Below, piece by piece: positions 34,061-46,169 of a DNA stretch of 64,000 nucleotides (position 1 is its first letter; each line of letters opens with the position of its first letter). Position numbers and translations under genes: made by a program. Below the pieces are notes generated by a model, which saw only the letters and a list, made by a program, of their open reading frames with translations, was not told the origin of the DNA and searched no databases. This stretch comes from Pezizomycotina sp. ARF18. Taxonomy: Eukaryota > Ascomycota. The stretch spans positions 1 to 64,000 of the forward strand of contig AZLU01000226.1 of assembly GCA_002224055.1 (NCBI GenBank). Reading direction: 5' to 3'.

Positions 34061-36348
34061 CCTTAGCTATTCAATCTAGCGGAATCCCCGAAGGTATATG
34101 TATATTTCTTAGAGCGTATCAAAGCGCTTCTTCAAGTTGAGGAATTCTTCCCAACAATGTGGGCTTGGAGAATAGAAACATTTAAAAAAAGAACAAAAAA
34201 AGGAACAGGAAGACTTGGGGACCAAGCCTTATTTAGGTATCATTACCAACTTGACAATGCAATTCATGATCTGGGGTGGCCTAGGGTGATAAACGAGCTT
34301 TAGTAAGCGTTCCCTCGTCGCTTGAACGCACAGAGCAACATTGCCGGAAGATCCACCAGGAAAGTGGGTAAATCCCTATAGAAAGCACAAGGTTAACAGT
34401 CCATGTAAAATTAACCTGACGTCCAGAGGGGATCAGATTAATTCTCGACCAGGCCCTGGTCATTTACTATTGGTTTGTTGCTGTTTATTATAGGTATTAA
34501 GATGCCTAACAATTGGATGTTGGTCGGCATTAACCAGAGGATTCTTCAATACTATAAGCCAAAGATAACGCATTTTTGCATGATTTTAGTAGGAAACGCC
34601 ACACCCTATAATTCAAACTTCAAAAGTTCAGACCGAGCTCAACCAATCGTTATTTAGGCTAGATACCTATCTAAACTATGTAAAGCTCAGAGCTAACGTT
34701 CGTCTTTCCATTGTCCGCTTGCTATCGGAATTACACGGCGATTTTTTGGAACTACGCCAACAATCTCTTGGGCTACTACTAGTATGTTTGAGCCTAAGAA
34801 GAGGAGACAAGGTAAATACAAATAAAAGTCTGTCGAATTGAGCCCTCTCTCAATCAATTATGTTTCTGCTAACTCCCCGAAGGAATTCTACCTAAACCTT
34901 TGCCCTTGAGACGGCTTGTAAGACGAGTAACCGAAAACGGTTGGGAACGACTTTTCAGCGCATTGCTCCCCGATCTTGCAACGCGACTCCCTCACATTGG
35001 CAGGTAGTAAGATCCTTCTAGCTCAATTCTTCAACCTGAAACGTTCCAGAGCCCTTCCGAACAAAGGAATCAACACGAGAAATGCCTCCACCTTAGCTAT
35101 TGTAGTCAATGAAATTAAATGAATCAATCAAGAGGGATGACCGCCAATGCATTTGTTATAATAGTGAGATCTGCTATTCACAATTTTTCCACTCTCATGT
35201 GGTTACAGTGTAGCTGCAGATTTTTGGGTAAGTAATGAGCTATCTTCTTTCGAGACGGCTCGGGAGTGCTATGCGGAGGTTTATCCTATAGGGCTAGATA
35301 TTCCTAGTTAACGGAGTCTTACTTAGGTATTTTTATATTCGCAATCGTAAAAAAAAATTGAACTTTTCCGACGTCCTCTTATTAGAAAACCTGAAGACTT
35401 TTAAGCGGCATACGTAGATATATCATGTATAGAATTCACAGATAGATTATCGCTCTTTAGCTTAATGTAGATGGTTTTATTCCGAGTGCTGTTGTTTCTA
35501 TCATTATTTAAGTTCATAGCCAAAATTGTTGAGCAAGTAGCTTCAGGAACAGAGTCTTCGACCATCTCCATTGGAATTTTTCTAGAATACTAGTACTACC
35601 AGATTCGAGTATCGCAATATAAACATTGCGACATTGCGGAAGTCAATTTCGGGAAACGTTTTGTGCTTCTCAATCTTTGGTCACTAATGGATAAGGTTAA
35701 AAGTAACATCTAACCAAAAAAAATCTTCACAAAGGTCTGTTCATAATTGTGTATTCAAGTTGATACTAGCGGTTGTGGCGCCTTCGGGCTAGACCTTATT
35801 TTCCGGTATCTAGCTAGTAGCTCTCATATGTACCACTTCTTTCGGTAAGGTTCAATTTCATGAATTTAGCGATCCATCAACTACTCGAATCCTGCTCTAG
35901 CCTGACACACCCCCAGTTGATAAGTATTCTGATACTGTCCTGCTTACGTTTTGGTATCAATAGTTACATCTTGTTGCTTCTTAATGTGTAACGGGAATAA
36001 CGGCTCGGGAACAGTTTCAGATTTCGTTAAGATCAACTCAAACTTGAAATGCCATCGTAACTCAGTATCAGGTTATTATAATAAAAGCCATCAAACCGTC
36101 ATAATCGAATAATCAAGCTATGTATCAAAGAGTAATAGCTACCTGATGTGAGTTAGTTAATATCTGATCTAAAATATCTACCAGATAATCCGAGGGAGCT
36201 GGCCTTATACAAACACGATAATTACCTTGCCAACGTCGCCTCTCTGGAGGAAGAGCAGCATCGAGGCTACTAGTATTTCAGCATTTCTGACTATCGCCGA
36301 AGAGACTTGACCGAAAACTGAGCGCTACAAGACCGCCAGCCGATTTCG
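34061..36348. other. long stretch without a recognisable gene
   Basis: All frames are short. The strand composition is fairly even and AT-rich. I saw no repeats beyond short words, no RNA gene and no transposon end. It may be old, diverged non-coding sequence. Confidence 0.4.
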
Positions 36349-36787
36349 TTGGACTCCCATATCCTCACGACACAAATTGGATCGAGTTGGAAGCTCACAC
36401 TACGAGTATCCGTCCTCGAGATCAGCCATTCGTCCCGGGAGTACTCGATGTTAGCCGGCGACTTCTACCTTATCCTTGGCATTCCACTTTTGCCTCTTTT
36501 ATATTATCTTATCTTTAGGATCTTCTGCACCATTGTATGCGTCGTCGTCGATGATATCCAACCTGCTTATCACTCTTGGCTTTATCTTGACGCTGGGAAA
36601 GCTCTTCAGTTACTACTATGGTGATATCTGGATTACACTGTTATGTACCCTGATGCTTATCTTCGAAGCCCTGGAAAATTATACCTGCGATCCCTTGCTG
36701 CGGATGCTATTGGTTGCTTTGATCTCGCGATATAGCGTAATAATATTGTCGGAACCTCTGATGTGTCGAACTTGGTCCATCTTCTGA
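36349..36787 (+). CDS. unrecognised multi-pass membrane protein, N-terminal part
   Basis: Overlapping plus frames give strongly hydrophobic segments: DFYLILGIPLLPLLYYLIFR, ISNLLITLGFILTLGKLFSY and DIWITLLCTLMLIFEALENY. They suggest at least three transmembrane helices. The first two segments lie in different frames, so a slip or short intron separates them. It could be the 5' part of the same gene as the 205-codon frame at 37041-37658, since both are hydrophobic, same-strand and only 250 bases apart. No family recognised. Confidence 0.4.
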
Positions 36788-37040
36788 TAGTTGGATATTT
36801 CTACTTCTTGTTTCAATTCGCCTTCCACACCTAACGATAATTTTGTTTGTCCTTGCATGATCATAATGAAACTTTTTGATGTACACCTTTTGTTGAGGTT
36901 CATGATTTGCTTCCCTTTTAGGAATCAAAGGACATTAGATTCCCATAAACACCAGTACCAAGTCGCCTTTGATAGGAATCGCATGAACAATCTTCGTTTT
37001 GCAAATAATTCCATCATTATTTCACTCCTAGATCACCACG

Positions 37041-37658
37041 ATGACTCCTTCAAAGATTGTCTCGATGATCGTGGCACCGCCTCTTTGGCTCATAACGCTT
37101 CTAGTCCTCTACAACACCAATCATGGCAGCTTCCTCGTGATATTCTTCAGCTATTTCTTCCTATACCCTCACATATCTCATCGAATGGCCAACGTCAGCA
37201 TAGCCAATAATACCGCATTACTCATCTACTCCGCACTTTTCCGCTATATCTGGGGTTATACGGAGTTCTACTGCACCGCGCTATGCATTTGTCTCATTAT
37301 CCTCCATTCACCATCCTACGGAAGAAATACTGGCATATCAAAGCGTCACAGAAACAAGCCCAGACCGTCCACGACCAAGATCGACATCGCGTTCTGGTTA
37401 TTTGCCTCTTGCTACTCTCTCTTCGCCGACGGTGGCTTCTTCGAATTTCCGAAGGGTTTCTTCAGCTTATCTCCTAGGGGCTTCATGGTGAAAAGATACG
37501 GACTTGAACCGGGGGATGGTATATTCTGGGCATCTTTCTTTATCACTCTGTTCATGCTCCATACCTTGCTTCGTATCAGAAACCACGGTCTTAACGCGTA
37601 TGTTCCCAGCTTGCGATCATTGACTGTGGGAATATTGAAGCATTTATCCAATTTTTGA
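37041..37658 (+). CDS. unrecognised multi-pass membrane protein
   Basis: One of the longest uninterrupted frames of the window (205 codons). MTPSKIVSMIVAPPLWLITL begins with a hydrophobic segment. Further segments are SFLVIFFSYFFLYPHI, YIWGYTEFYCTALCICLIIL, DIAFWLFASCYSLFADGG and GIFWASFFITLFMLHTLLRI, so about five transmembrane helices, separated by a basic loop (SKRHRNKPRPSTTKID). It ends in a short tail at 37658. I do not recognise the family. The fifth helix is preceded by a Gly/Pro/Phe-rich loop (FFEFPKGFFSLSPRGF). The start at 37041 follows an ATG in context CACGATGACT; an upstream hydrophobic region (36349-36787) may be part of the same gene. Confidence 0.52.
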   Translation: MTPSKIVSMIVAPPLWLITLLVLYNTNHGSFLVIFFSYFFLYPHISHRMANVSIANNTALLIYSALFRYIWGYTEFYCTALCICLIILHSPSYGRNTGISKRHRNKPRPSTTKIDIAFWLFASCYSLFADGGFFEFPKGFFSLSPRGFMVKRYGLEPGDGIFWASFFITLFMLHTLLRIRNHGLNAYVPSLRSLTVGILKHLSNF

Positions 37659-39134
37659 GAAGATCTCTCTTCGAATCAGAAAGACCGAAAGAGCCATATC
37701 CACCAAAATAGAACCATGAAATAATGATGTACATACTAAAAGTCCATGATCCTATTTCTGGAACTACAGATCATGATTCTAGTTCCCGCAGTGAACCTCT
37801 TCCGAAAGAATCCAGTACCACTCCGGACCGCTTGCTCAGCGCGAGACATACCACTTTGGCTATTAATAAAATAGATCTGCTAGCCGCTTATTATGCGGAA
37901 GAAAATTTTCCATCGCACAATTACGTACACCTTGTATAAATTCTTACATCTAGATCTTCCCATTTATGAGTTTATTGTTGTTGTTGTTGCCTGTTTCTAG
38001 CTTGTACCGAAATTAGAGCCTGATATCCTGTTCCGAGGAAAGTGTCAACGGTCCCTGTAGCGAAAAACTGGTGTACGTATGTCCCCGATTCCTTGTCCCG
38101 AAAAACCGATATCGTGTTCCTAGCCTGTTAATACTGCCGCTCTTCCGGGCTACCTACGATCAGGTCCAATAAAAAAGCTTAGCCTGCGCTTGGCCAATCC
38201 GACAGGGCTACTTCATGAGCTCAGCCTTTTTTGCCTGAACCGTTAAGTAGATCATAGAAATAGCTACAGCTAGTAGGGTCGTTGTATTCTTTCCCCTGGA
38301 GAATGGGCCGCGTAATCGTGCTCCTTTTTCTTGCAGTAACCTGGAAGCTGTGCTACCGCTAAACCTCCCCGGAGCGTACCAAAACCAGCAAGTGCAGGCG
38401 AAGAGCCTCTAATTTCCTGCTCCGGGCGGGCTATTAAAGCAATTATAGGCCGTCGTTCTTTGAAGCCCTAGATGCGAGCCTTGAGGCAAAATGCAAGGAA
38501 GAAGTCAGAGCTGTCTTTCAGCCAACTAATTTCAGTAACCGTGCGTCAAATCGAAACAGCCCATGCCGCCGAAGTGCACGATTTACTACTCGTGTCATGG
38601 CATAAAGAAACTCGGATCCTTTTCAAGCTCTTTGTTTCTTCACACATATTTTGGTAGTGATACATGTAGATTGGCCTATTAAACATCAAGAGCGTCCAAC
38701 ACATGACGCGTCCCTTCTGTTCTCTCCAAGAAGCTGCATCCTTATTCATCTCCGATGAGCCTTCAACGCAATGCAATAACTTGCCATCGTTGACTGTTCC
38801 GAGAAGTCTGACGGTTAGATACCCTAACGAGAACAGCTTGACCTGTGCGTTCACGAAATTCGGAATCAGCCCCCTTCGTCATGAAAGACGCTTCTGAATA
38901 CGCCGTATGAACCTAATAGAAAGGAGATTTCATAACTTCCGTTAATTGTATATAAATACGACGACGATTGTCCTCGTTGAACACAATGTTCTCTCATCAT
39001 CATCTCACGATCTTCTCAGCATCTTAAATTCTTCACCGGTCTTTCGCTCAATCACTTTTCTTCAACTTCCAAACCACAGTCGTTACTCTTAAGAGTTTCT
39101 TTTTTTGAAAAACAAAAACCAACTTCTATCCAAG
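37659..39134. other. no clear gene; microsatellite and promoter
   Basis: A (TTG)5 microsatellite lies at 37975-37989. A 102-codon minus frame (38546-38854) and a 71-codon plus frame (37724-37939) are anonymous. From 38940 on, the sequence is C/T-rich with a TATA box and forms the promoter and leader of the secreted protein at 39135. Confidence 0.4.
38949..38958 (+). promoter_or_regulatory. TATA box of the secreted protein gene at 39135
   Basis: TATATAAATA lies about 185 bases upstream of the ATG and is followed by a C/T-rich leader (CATCATCTCACGATCTTCTC, later CTTCAACTTCC), the usual layout of a strongly expressed fungal gene. Confidence 0.5.
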
Positions 39135-39466
39135 ATGCAGTTGCAAAACATCATCGCCGCTTTCCTCGCTATCGCTGCTACCGGCGTCGTCGCTAAACCT
39201 GTCCCGTCGCCGCTCCGGGAGCCGTCGCCGCCCCGCACCCGAAGACCGAGCCGAAGCCCGCTCCCAAGCCCGCTCCCAAGCCCGCTCCAAGCCTATGCCT
39301 CCTACCAAGGCCAGCGACTGCCCGAAGGACAAGCCCAACTTCTTCAACAAGGCCTGCCACCCGTGCCCTCAGGATAAGCCCAACCAGTGGGGCAACAGGA
39401 GCTGCAACGTCTGCCCCGAGGGCACCCCAAGTGGACCCGACCCATAAGGAGTGCATCAAGCACTAG
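39135..39466 (+). CDS. small secreted protein with Lys-Pro-Ala repeats and Cys-rich end
   Basis: MQLQNIIAAFLAIAATGVVA is a clear signal peptide. In the next frame the mature part reads KPVPVAAPGAVAAPHPK, then repeated KPAP units (TEPKPAPKPAPKPAP), then, in another frame, SDCPKDKPNFFNKACHPCPQ and DKPNQWGNRSCNVCPEGTP. The final frame gives PTHKECIKH and the stop at 39464-39466. The mature protein would be about 85-90 residues with at least six Cys in a C-P repeat context, after a short Pro/Lys-rich linker. TATA box and C/T-rich leader are present. Two frame slips. I know no family name; the composition fits a secreted structural or effector-type protein. Confidence 0.62.
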
Positions 39467-41496
39467 ATCGTTCCGAGTCCACCTAAACCTCCTCTCAGCA
39501 TCGAACCTTAAACCGCGAGCCGATTTAAGGGGGAAAAAATTACTGCGGGTCGCACAGATGTTAAAGTCAAGATTGGTACCCACTGGTGGTTTGGCATAGC
39601 CTTTTGTTTATTGTTGTTTTACTAGTAGCTGTCTCTTTTTTTTTTTTGTACTTTAATTTTTTTGATATTCATTAATCGGTCATTGAGAATATTATTCCCA
39701 TTTACACGCTATAATAAGCTGGAAATTTCAATATTGAATGTGAGGATGAGACAAGTGCATTGAAGATTAGGACGGTGGTCTCGCGCATGGTGAAAAATCT
39801 CTGAGATTTACTCTGAAGTCTTGGCTCGAGAATAACAAGCCCTGATCGCCTGAGTATACTAAAACATATAGTTATCCTCGCTATTCATACATATTTACAG
39901 TATTAGGACGATTTCATGGCTACTTTGTTCTGTATCTCAAGAATAGCTGTCTCCCTCTCCAGTTTCTGCTAGCTATTGGCATGCCAAAGAGGCATGACAA
40001 ATCTATAGGCATCGAGGTGATGCTTGTATAGCTGAGAAGCAAGGAACTTCAGCTGGAGATATCAAGTTCTCAGCTGGAGATGTCAAGAGATTACGACGAC
40101 AAGGCTCTGCGAGCCGTCAAGGCAGATTGCATACATTATATCAAGATTGTAGTATCGTCAGTTCATTATATATAGCATCGTGTATTCCCTCAGTTAGAAT
40201 AGTTAGTTCTGCATCAAATCCACAAGTTCGATCCCATCCTACATTATTAGATATAGCATACATCTGCGCCAGCAGTTTCCATTAATTATATATTTTGCAA
40301 TTTGTTTCATTGCATAATTGCAATTCACAAGCTGTACAAGGCGGTGTGAGTCTGTTGATGAAAGGGGTGAAGGATAGTTCAGGAAGACGAGAGCGAATCC
40401 GGAGAAGGTAGGGAAAGACGAGGAAGAGAGGAAGTGGCAGGGTGGTACCAAGACAGGTCCGTAAGCAGAAGGACCTCGGTATACAAACCGAACGGATTCA
40501 ACTGCTTCATGATCATAGTCTCGGTATAATGGAGACAGCAATGTCAGGAGTGTATCGAATAAGCAGAAAGATGATTATCACCCGCCGGCGTACTTTACCC
40601 GTTGTTCCTCTAATCTCCCGAGCCAGTAATATGTCCATCTTTCTTTCCAATCAAACATCAATTGTTGACATTTTCTTCCGATCGTTATTTATCTACTTCG
40701 TGGCCGCCCTGACACTTCCTTTGTTTTCTCGTCCTCCTTTTCGGTGTATCCTTCAAATCATTGTAACGCCCGCCTGGAGATCTAGATCATCCCGACAATA
40801 TCGTCCATATTACGAAAAGCTATCCATGCTTCAGATCAGGATCACAGAGTTTGCGCTCATCCAGTAGGATATCTTATTCGCGATAGAGCTGGTCTCAGCG
40901 GGTCGAGGTATGGCCTGAAGTATTCGTTGTGTATCTACGGCTGTCAATGCATAATTTATGCACTTATTTAATATCATTTCTTCCTTTAAAAAACAACTTA
41001 TGGCAGACCTATTGATATAACACAGCCAGCGTCTGTTCAAATAGCAGTAACGAGTCCCTATTGGTAAGAAAATTAGGAAGCCTATATATATCGGGAGCCA
41101 ATGTGGTAGATTCCTTTCGACGCTGATATACCATCGTACACCGATGTACCTTAAAAGCTAAAATATCGGAAAAGAACGATTTGACACCAATAAACTAATG
41201 GTATAAACAACGGTTCAGCCCTGAAGTATGAAAAAGTATAAAAAGACCAAGCCTGGGTGTTTTTTTAAGAATCTATCAGTTATGAGCTCGAAACAGAAGA
41301 ACAGTCGAGTAAATTCATCGTTATCATACTGCTTCTACCAATCCCCGCTGTGCTTCTCCTCTCTTGTTTCCCATTTTGTTGTTAGAAATTTAGAAACGTA
41401 AAGTTTGTAATAAAGGTTGAAGCTTTTCCCAACTAATCCCGAGTTATTTTCCAATAAGATAAACGCCAGAAAAAGAAAAGGCCCATTAAACCACCA
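39467..41496. other. gene-poor stretch
   Basis: No recognisable gene. A 141-codon plus frame (40442-40867) and the overlapping 100-codon minus frame (40239-40541) have mixed composition and no known motif. A possible LTR fossil lies at about 39975-40260. The stretch next to the tail-anchored gene (41400-41496) is its 3' flank. Confidence 0.38.
39975..40260 (+). mobile_element. possible solo LTR fossil (Ty1/copia-like)
   Basis: The segment has the feel of a fungal copia-type LTR: a doubled CAGCTGGAGATATCAAG / CAGCTGGAGATGTCAAG, a TATATATAGCATCGTG box, CCCTCAGTTAGAATAGTTAG and an end near CCTACATTATTAGATA. Neither a second LTR nor pol sequence was found nearby, so it would be an isolated, old remnant. 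Recognition is from memory of similar LTRs and is weak. Confidence 0.25.
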
Positions 41497-42613
41497 CTAC
41501 CCATCGAAGAAACGACTTAGGATATACGCCAAGCACAAAAGAACCACGAAAAGAATCAGCTTCGATAACCTCGGGTGGATATCCGCATTAGCCTCCGCAG
41601 TACGGCGGATCGAATCGACGGCGCGGTCGAGGTACTCGGTCTCCGGGTCTAGGATGCTATGCTCGCCGACGCTAGAGGTATCAAAGACGGCATCCTCGAA
41701 GTTGTAGCCCATAGAATCGTTCGGCTGGGCGGGGGAAGGGTCGGAATCGTCGAAAGTGTACAGTTTCTAGGAGAATGTTAGTATCTAGAGCAAAGACGTG
41801 AAATAGTGGGATACGTACCCCTCTTCCCTCCAAGGACCTGTTAGAATTGTTGGAGGTCGGCCTGAGCGGGGTCGGTAGGCGCCAGTTGCGAGCGTTGAAC
41901 GGGGTGTGACCGGCGTCAATAAGGTTCAGGCGACCGAGCTCAGGAGTCTGCTGGACGTTGGTGGTGCCGTACTTTTGGGTTATTTTAGTGGTGGAAACAT
42001 CTTTTGTGTGGGAACAAGGAGGTTTGTGAGTACATTATCATGCGTTCCATAGCTCTGCCTCGGCGGTGGCGTCCAAATTTGAGCAGGTCGCTCTCCTTCT
42101 CCATAGCAAGCGAGATGAGGCCCACATTACGATTCTCTGGGGTGATCTCAAACTCGTGTCCGCTCTCGAGTCCGGTAAACTCGTAGGGAACCGGGGGCGG
42201 GCTCTTCCTGGACCTCAACCACGAACGAGAAAGCAATTCACCCTCGTCTTCGAGTTCAGCGGTGACGTTGAACTGCTCCGAGCTGTCTTCTTCCGAGTGG
42301 AAGGACGTATAGCTGCCAGCTTCCGCTTCGAGATCCTCTGCGTGGTCGTTGAGGGCGTTCGAGCTAGTCGCTGCTGGATGGACTTCCATCAGAGAGGCAT
42401 CCAAAGTTGGTGATTGCTCGTTCATGTCGACCTCCTGGAGGCGTTGGATTGCACGGGTTCTCGGACGGTTGAGGACGGCTTCGGCCTGTTCGATGGCTTC
42501 CAAGTCCTTCCTGCTGCAGATTTTCTGAAATTCGCAGGATAGCCGGTAAGAGGCGAGAACTCGTCGGCGTTCGACATGTTTCCGGGAGAGTCGTGAAAGG
42601 TATTTCGTTTCAT
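41497..42613 (-). CDS. tail-anchored membrane protein, unknown function
   Basis: Start MKRNTFHDSPGNMSNADEFS at 42613, followed by PLTGYPANFRKSAAGR and, one frame over, KDLEAIEQAEAVLNRPRTRA. An acidic middle follows (NALNDHAEDLEAEAGSYTSF, SEEDSSEQFNVTAELEDEGE), then KSPPPVPYEFTGLESGHEFE and a dibasic GRHRRGRAMERM. After an intron come YGTTNVQQTPELGRLNLIDA and HTPFNARNWRLPTPLRPTSN. A second intron (GTACGT...CCTAG, about 41767-41818) precedes KLYTFDDSDPSPAQPNDS. The protein ends DIHPRLSKLILFVVLLCLAY and ILSRFFDG, a single C-terminal membrane helix with almost no lumenal tail. This is a tail-anchor layout (ER or outer mitochondrial membrane), about 350 residues. No SNARE heptads are visible. Family not recognised. 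Confidence 0.6.
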
Positions 42614-45600
42614 TGCGAGCTTGGAATAGATGACGGGGGGCTTTAACTCGAGAATGAAAGCATGATAAGATTTGAGAGATGAGAGATGCAGGAGAACAGG
42701 ATCTCAAGATGATGGCGATGATGAGAATATTTATTTAGTAGAAGTGTTTTCGGCGGGTATGGGGTTTTTTTTCTTTTTCTTTCTTTTTCTTTTTTTTTTT
42801 TTAAATCGCAGCAAAAATTCAACAAGGAAGGAAGCCCTTCAAGATATTTATTACTGAGTTTAATTAATTTGTTTCGTCGAATATCTACGCCTACGTCGTG
42901 TATCGTGATACACACATACTAAATACAACGATATCAATCTATCAATATATCAAGAACAGTATGTGCACCAATTTGTTTTCTAGATGCTGATGTATTCCTT
43001 TATAAGTCATTATCTCAAGCTATACTAGAAGTAAATGAGATATAGCAGTAGCAGTAGCGTAATGGACAGAAACGTTAAAGCCCTTACATACACCGTCGCT
43101 TGAGTGTTCCGTGAACAGTGATGGCCTGACCGATACGTCTCGATATATATCTCTCGATATATTCTCCCACTACTAACTAAAATACCCAAAAACGAGTAAA
43201 GATCAAACGATGCAGTGCAGCCATACATAACAATTCTTGACTCCGACGTTGAGGGTCTACCTCTACCCGTAGCGTTCAGGCTAGTGAAACTCCCCCCTTG
43301 CGGATATAATTCTCGTTAAAGAAGGCTGAGACTACTTCCAAATGATTCTCTAGTAGAACTGTCTTCCGAATCCCGTTTGACATTCCTTGTAGTACTTACT
43401 TAGCGGTATTGTCAAGGAAAATTCGGAATCCAGTTTCAGAGGTCAATCCCGCGAATGAGACGCATTTTAGGATTAGCCACTCGTTCGCTTTGTTGTCCTC
43501 ATCAATTCTAGAACATCGAACAGCGTGCACCATATGCATAGACTTTAGCTTTAATAAGGTCCCGTTTGTCCCATCGATCAAAGAATTACTGGAAATCTTT
43601 AAAAGCTCTATGCCGCCGTACCCATTAAAAGACTCTTAAATTATAAATCAAATCGCCAATATAGAGGCGGTACTCAGTATAGTTTCCTGTAGTACCTATC
43701 TGGATCCCTCAATATTCCAGCTTCTTTGCTTTCCCGTAAAAGCCGGCGAATAAGGATGTAGTATTGAATAAGTATGTATATTTGGTGGGCTTTGCTGAAT
43801 TTATATAACAAAAAAAAAAAAAATCTCATGCTCAGAGGCTGAGGCAACTTTCCAGCGGAATATAGAGGCATGCTTGATGAGAAAAGTTCAAAGTATCAGA
43901 TATTTTTTATTTAGAAGGCCTCCTTGAGCACATCTTGCCAATCGATATTGGCAACTTTTTTACACAGATACCTTAGGCGCGAATATACCCTTGTTCTGTA
44001 CCTTCATACTCTACGGCGACCTTGATTCTTTCCACGGATATATCGCCTGTCTGTTACCGGCATGGGCTTCTTACCCTTGTTAGCCAACAGCCGTTCTCCT
44101 TAAATAAGGATCACCTGAAATCATGCGGTTTGTCTCTTGAGCGAGAGCAGGTTTAACGCTTGGCGATGGAAAGAAATTCGGTCGTTTTTTCTCCTAGCAG
44201 CGCAGATGCTAGGAAGTTGCAATGAGTGACTTGATGCAGGCTCGCTAAAAGCCGTTATATCATTTGTTAGAAACTGTTGGCGTCTCCGGAGCGGGTTCGT
44301 GCTTCCCCAGCGGAAGTAGTGTCGTTCATCCATACTCAAGTACGAAGTGCCCTTGTATCTATCGAAAAAAACAAATCGAAAAAAACAAAGTTGGTTTCCG
44401 CTAGTTATCTATTGTTCGATTGGCGCGATGCTGAGAATACAAAACCGGCCGCTGGGACTGCTGCCGTATAAGCGATTCGAAGCCTGGTGATTTAGAATGA
44501 CAAGCGTCGGTGATTGGTGATATATACACGCGAGAAAGCGTGAGACAATCCTGAAAAAACAAAGCTATCCTCGCTTTAGCTGGGAAGAGTCTTGGATACC
44601 AGATTTGGCGACTCATCTCGTACGCTAGACACAGCAGACCCGCACGTGTTCCTCCACCAGTCCCACTCCTTTGCTGCATGAACTCTATGCAAACGGTAAA
44701 CCTATTACCAAAACAGTGAAAAGATTTGCGCCGAACCTCGCTGGTTGGCTGCTCTGGCTTCAGCGCCATCTCTTAACAGGAGGAACTCGAACGACATGGC
44801 CCCACGCGCCGCCACGACGCCGCGTGGTTTGCTGTATTATTGCGCTCTTGGTCTCGTTTCTTACAGCTTACAATTTGGAGTCGCACGACCCCGTGTTAAA
44901 AATCTGATGTGACTGGTTATATTATACTAGTATACTACTTGTATATTTATTTTTACTAATAGATTATAATTATACCTACGTGAGTAGCGTGTTTTTTTAT
45001 TAAATTAAGCGATACTATCGAGATATCAGATTAGATATTTATAATATAGAGCGGTATATTTAGGTTAAAAGTGATATAATATATGCTTTGCGACTAATCA
45101 CTTTTTGTATAGTAGCAAATAGACGGGTATAAAGAAATTGATGTGATTTATCAATTGAAACCACTCCACATTGTAGACTGTAGAAGTTAACTTTGCTAAT
45201 GTAGGCCCCACTTGCCGAATGAATCCTTGCTGTTTTGTACACACTAGGAAAACCTTTTTTCTCTTCGCGACTTCCCCGCTTGGAAGTCTAGATATTGTTA
45301 ACGCTTATTAGAGTGTGGTGGGGTTTTGCGCTGCCTCTCCTACCCCTTTTCATCCTGTTTTTCCTTTTACTTCTAAACTTCACTTCGCCTTTACGTTGTT
45401 CAATTCTTTACTCTTCTTTACTCATCTGTTCCTAGGGACCATCGCCAATCCCGCTTCATTATTATAAATTTATAATATAATTATAATCCCGGCTGCTAAA
45501 GTCACGAGAAACAGGAGAGATATCACATACGACTAATGTGTCCCCCGACCGAGGTATATGAGCCCCGAACAGTTTGAGAGACTTTAATACTAACGCAGTT

Positions 45601-46169
45601 TCAACAGCAACACATCGAGCCCGAGTCCCCGGAAGACGTAAGTAACCCCATCGTCAATGATCGTGGATCCGCCGTGGTTACAATTTATATTTATTCTGGG
45701 AGTTCTGACGAATCAAGTAGTCCGGGGCCTCCGATCTTGAATCCGTATACTCCAGTGACATGTAAGTATTCTCAGTCACGCGTCCTTGCACCGAAGATAT
45801 TTTCGACTAATGAGAACGTCGCGGATAAAATAGCGGGAGTATTACCGATTCTCTTCCTTCGCTCGCGACAAGTACGTCTTCCAACATTCCCTAAATCAGT
45901 TTACGTTTGATGACCGGTCGGCCGTTTGCTGATATTGAGAACGGAATCCAGGATGGAAGTTTTTTCATGGACGACAGTGGGTTTTTCCTGGATTCAAAAA
46001 CATCGAAAATGGTAGATTAATAACCGAACCTTCCGAATAGATACGCCGCCCTTGGCGATTACCCGATCCCGTAGATGAGGTATGAGGGGACTACCAAAAG
46101 ATTTCGCATATTTGGTTTTTACGATACTCTGGTACATTACCGTTCTCTGCTGACGAAATTGTTTGTTTG
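42614..46169. other. long stretch without a clear gene
   Basis: Contains the promoter of the tail-anchored gene, with a long T-rich run at about 42760-42803. Anonymous frames are at 43396-43639 (minus: HMVHAVRCSRIDEDNKANEW) and 44401-44769 (-). An A14 run lies at 43810-43823. 44920-45060 is extremely AT-rich. From about 45610 on, HIEPESPED followed by GTAAGT and later SSDESSSPGPPILNPY look like N-terminal exons of the methyltransferase at 46.2 kb, but I could not join them. Confidence 0.4.

Noticed and set aside
41985-42707. 240-codon minus frame as an independent protein
   Set aside because: Start and end are frame read-through; the middle belongs to the tail-anchored gene, whose start is at 42613 and whose end lies beyond two introns.
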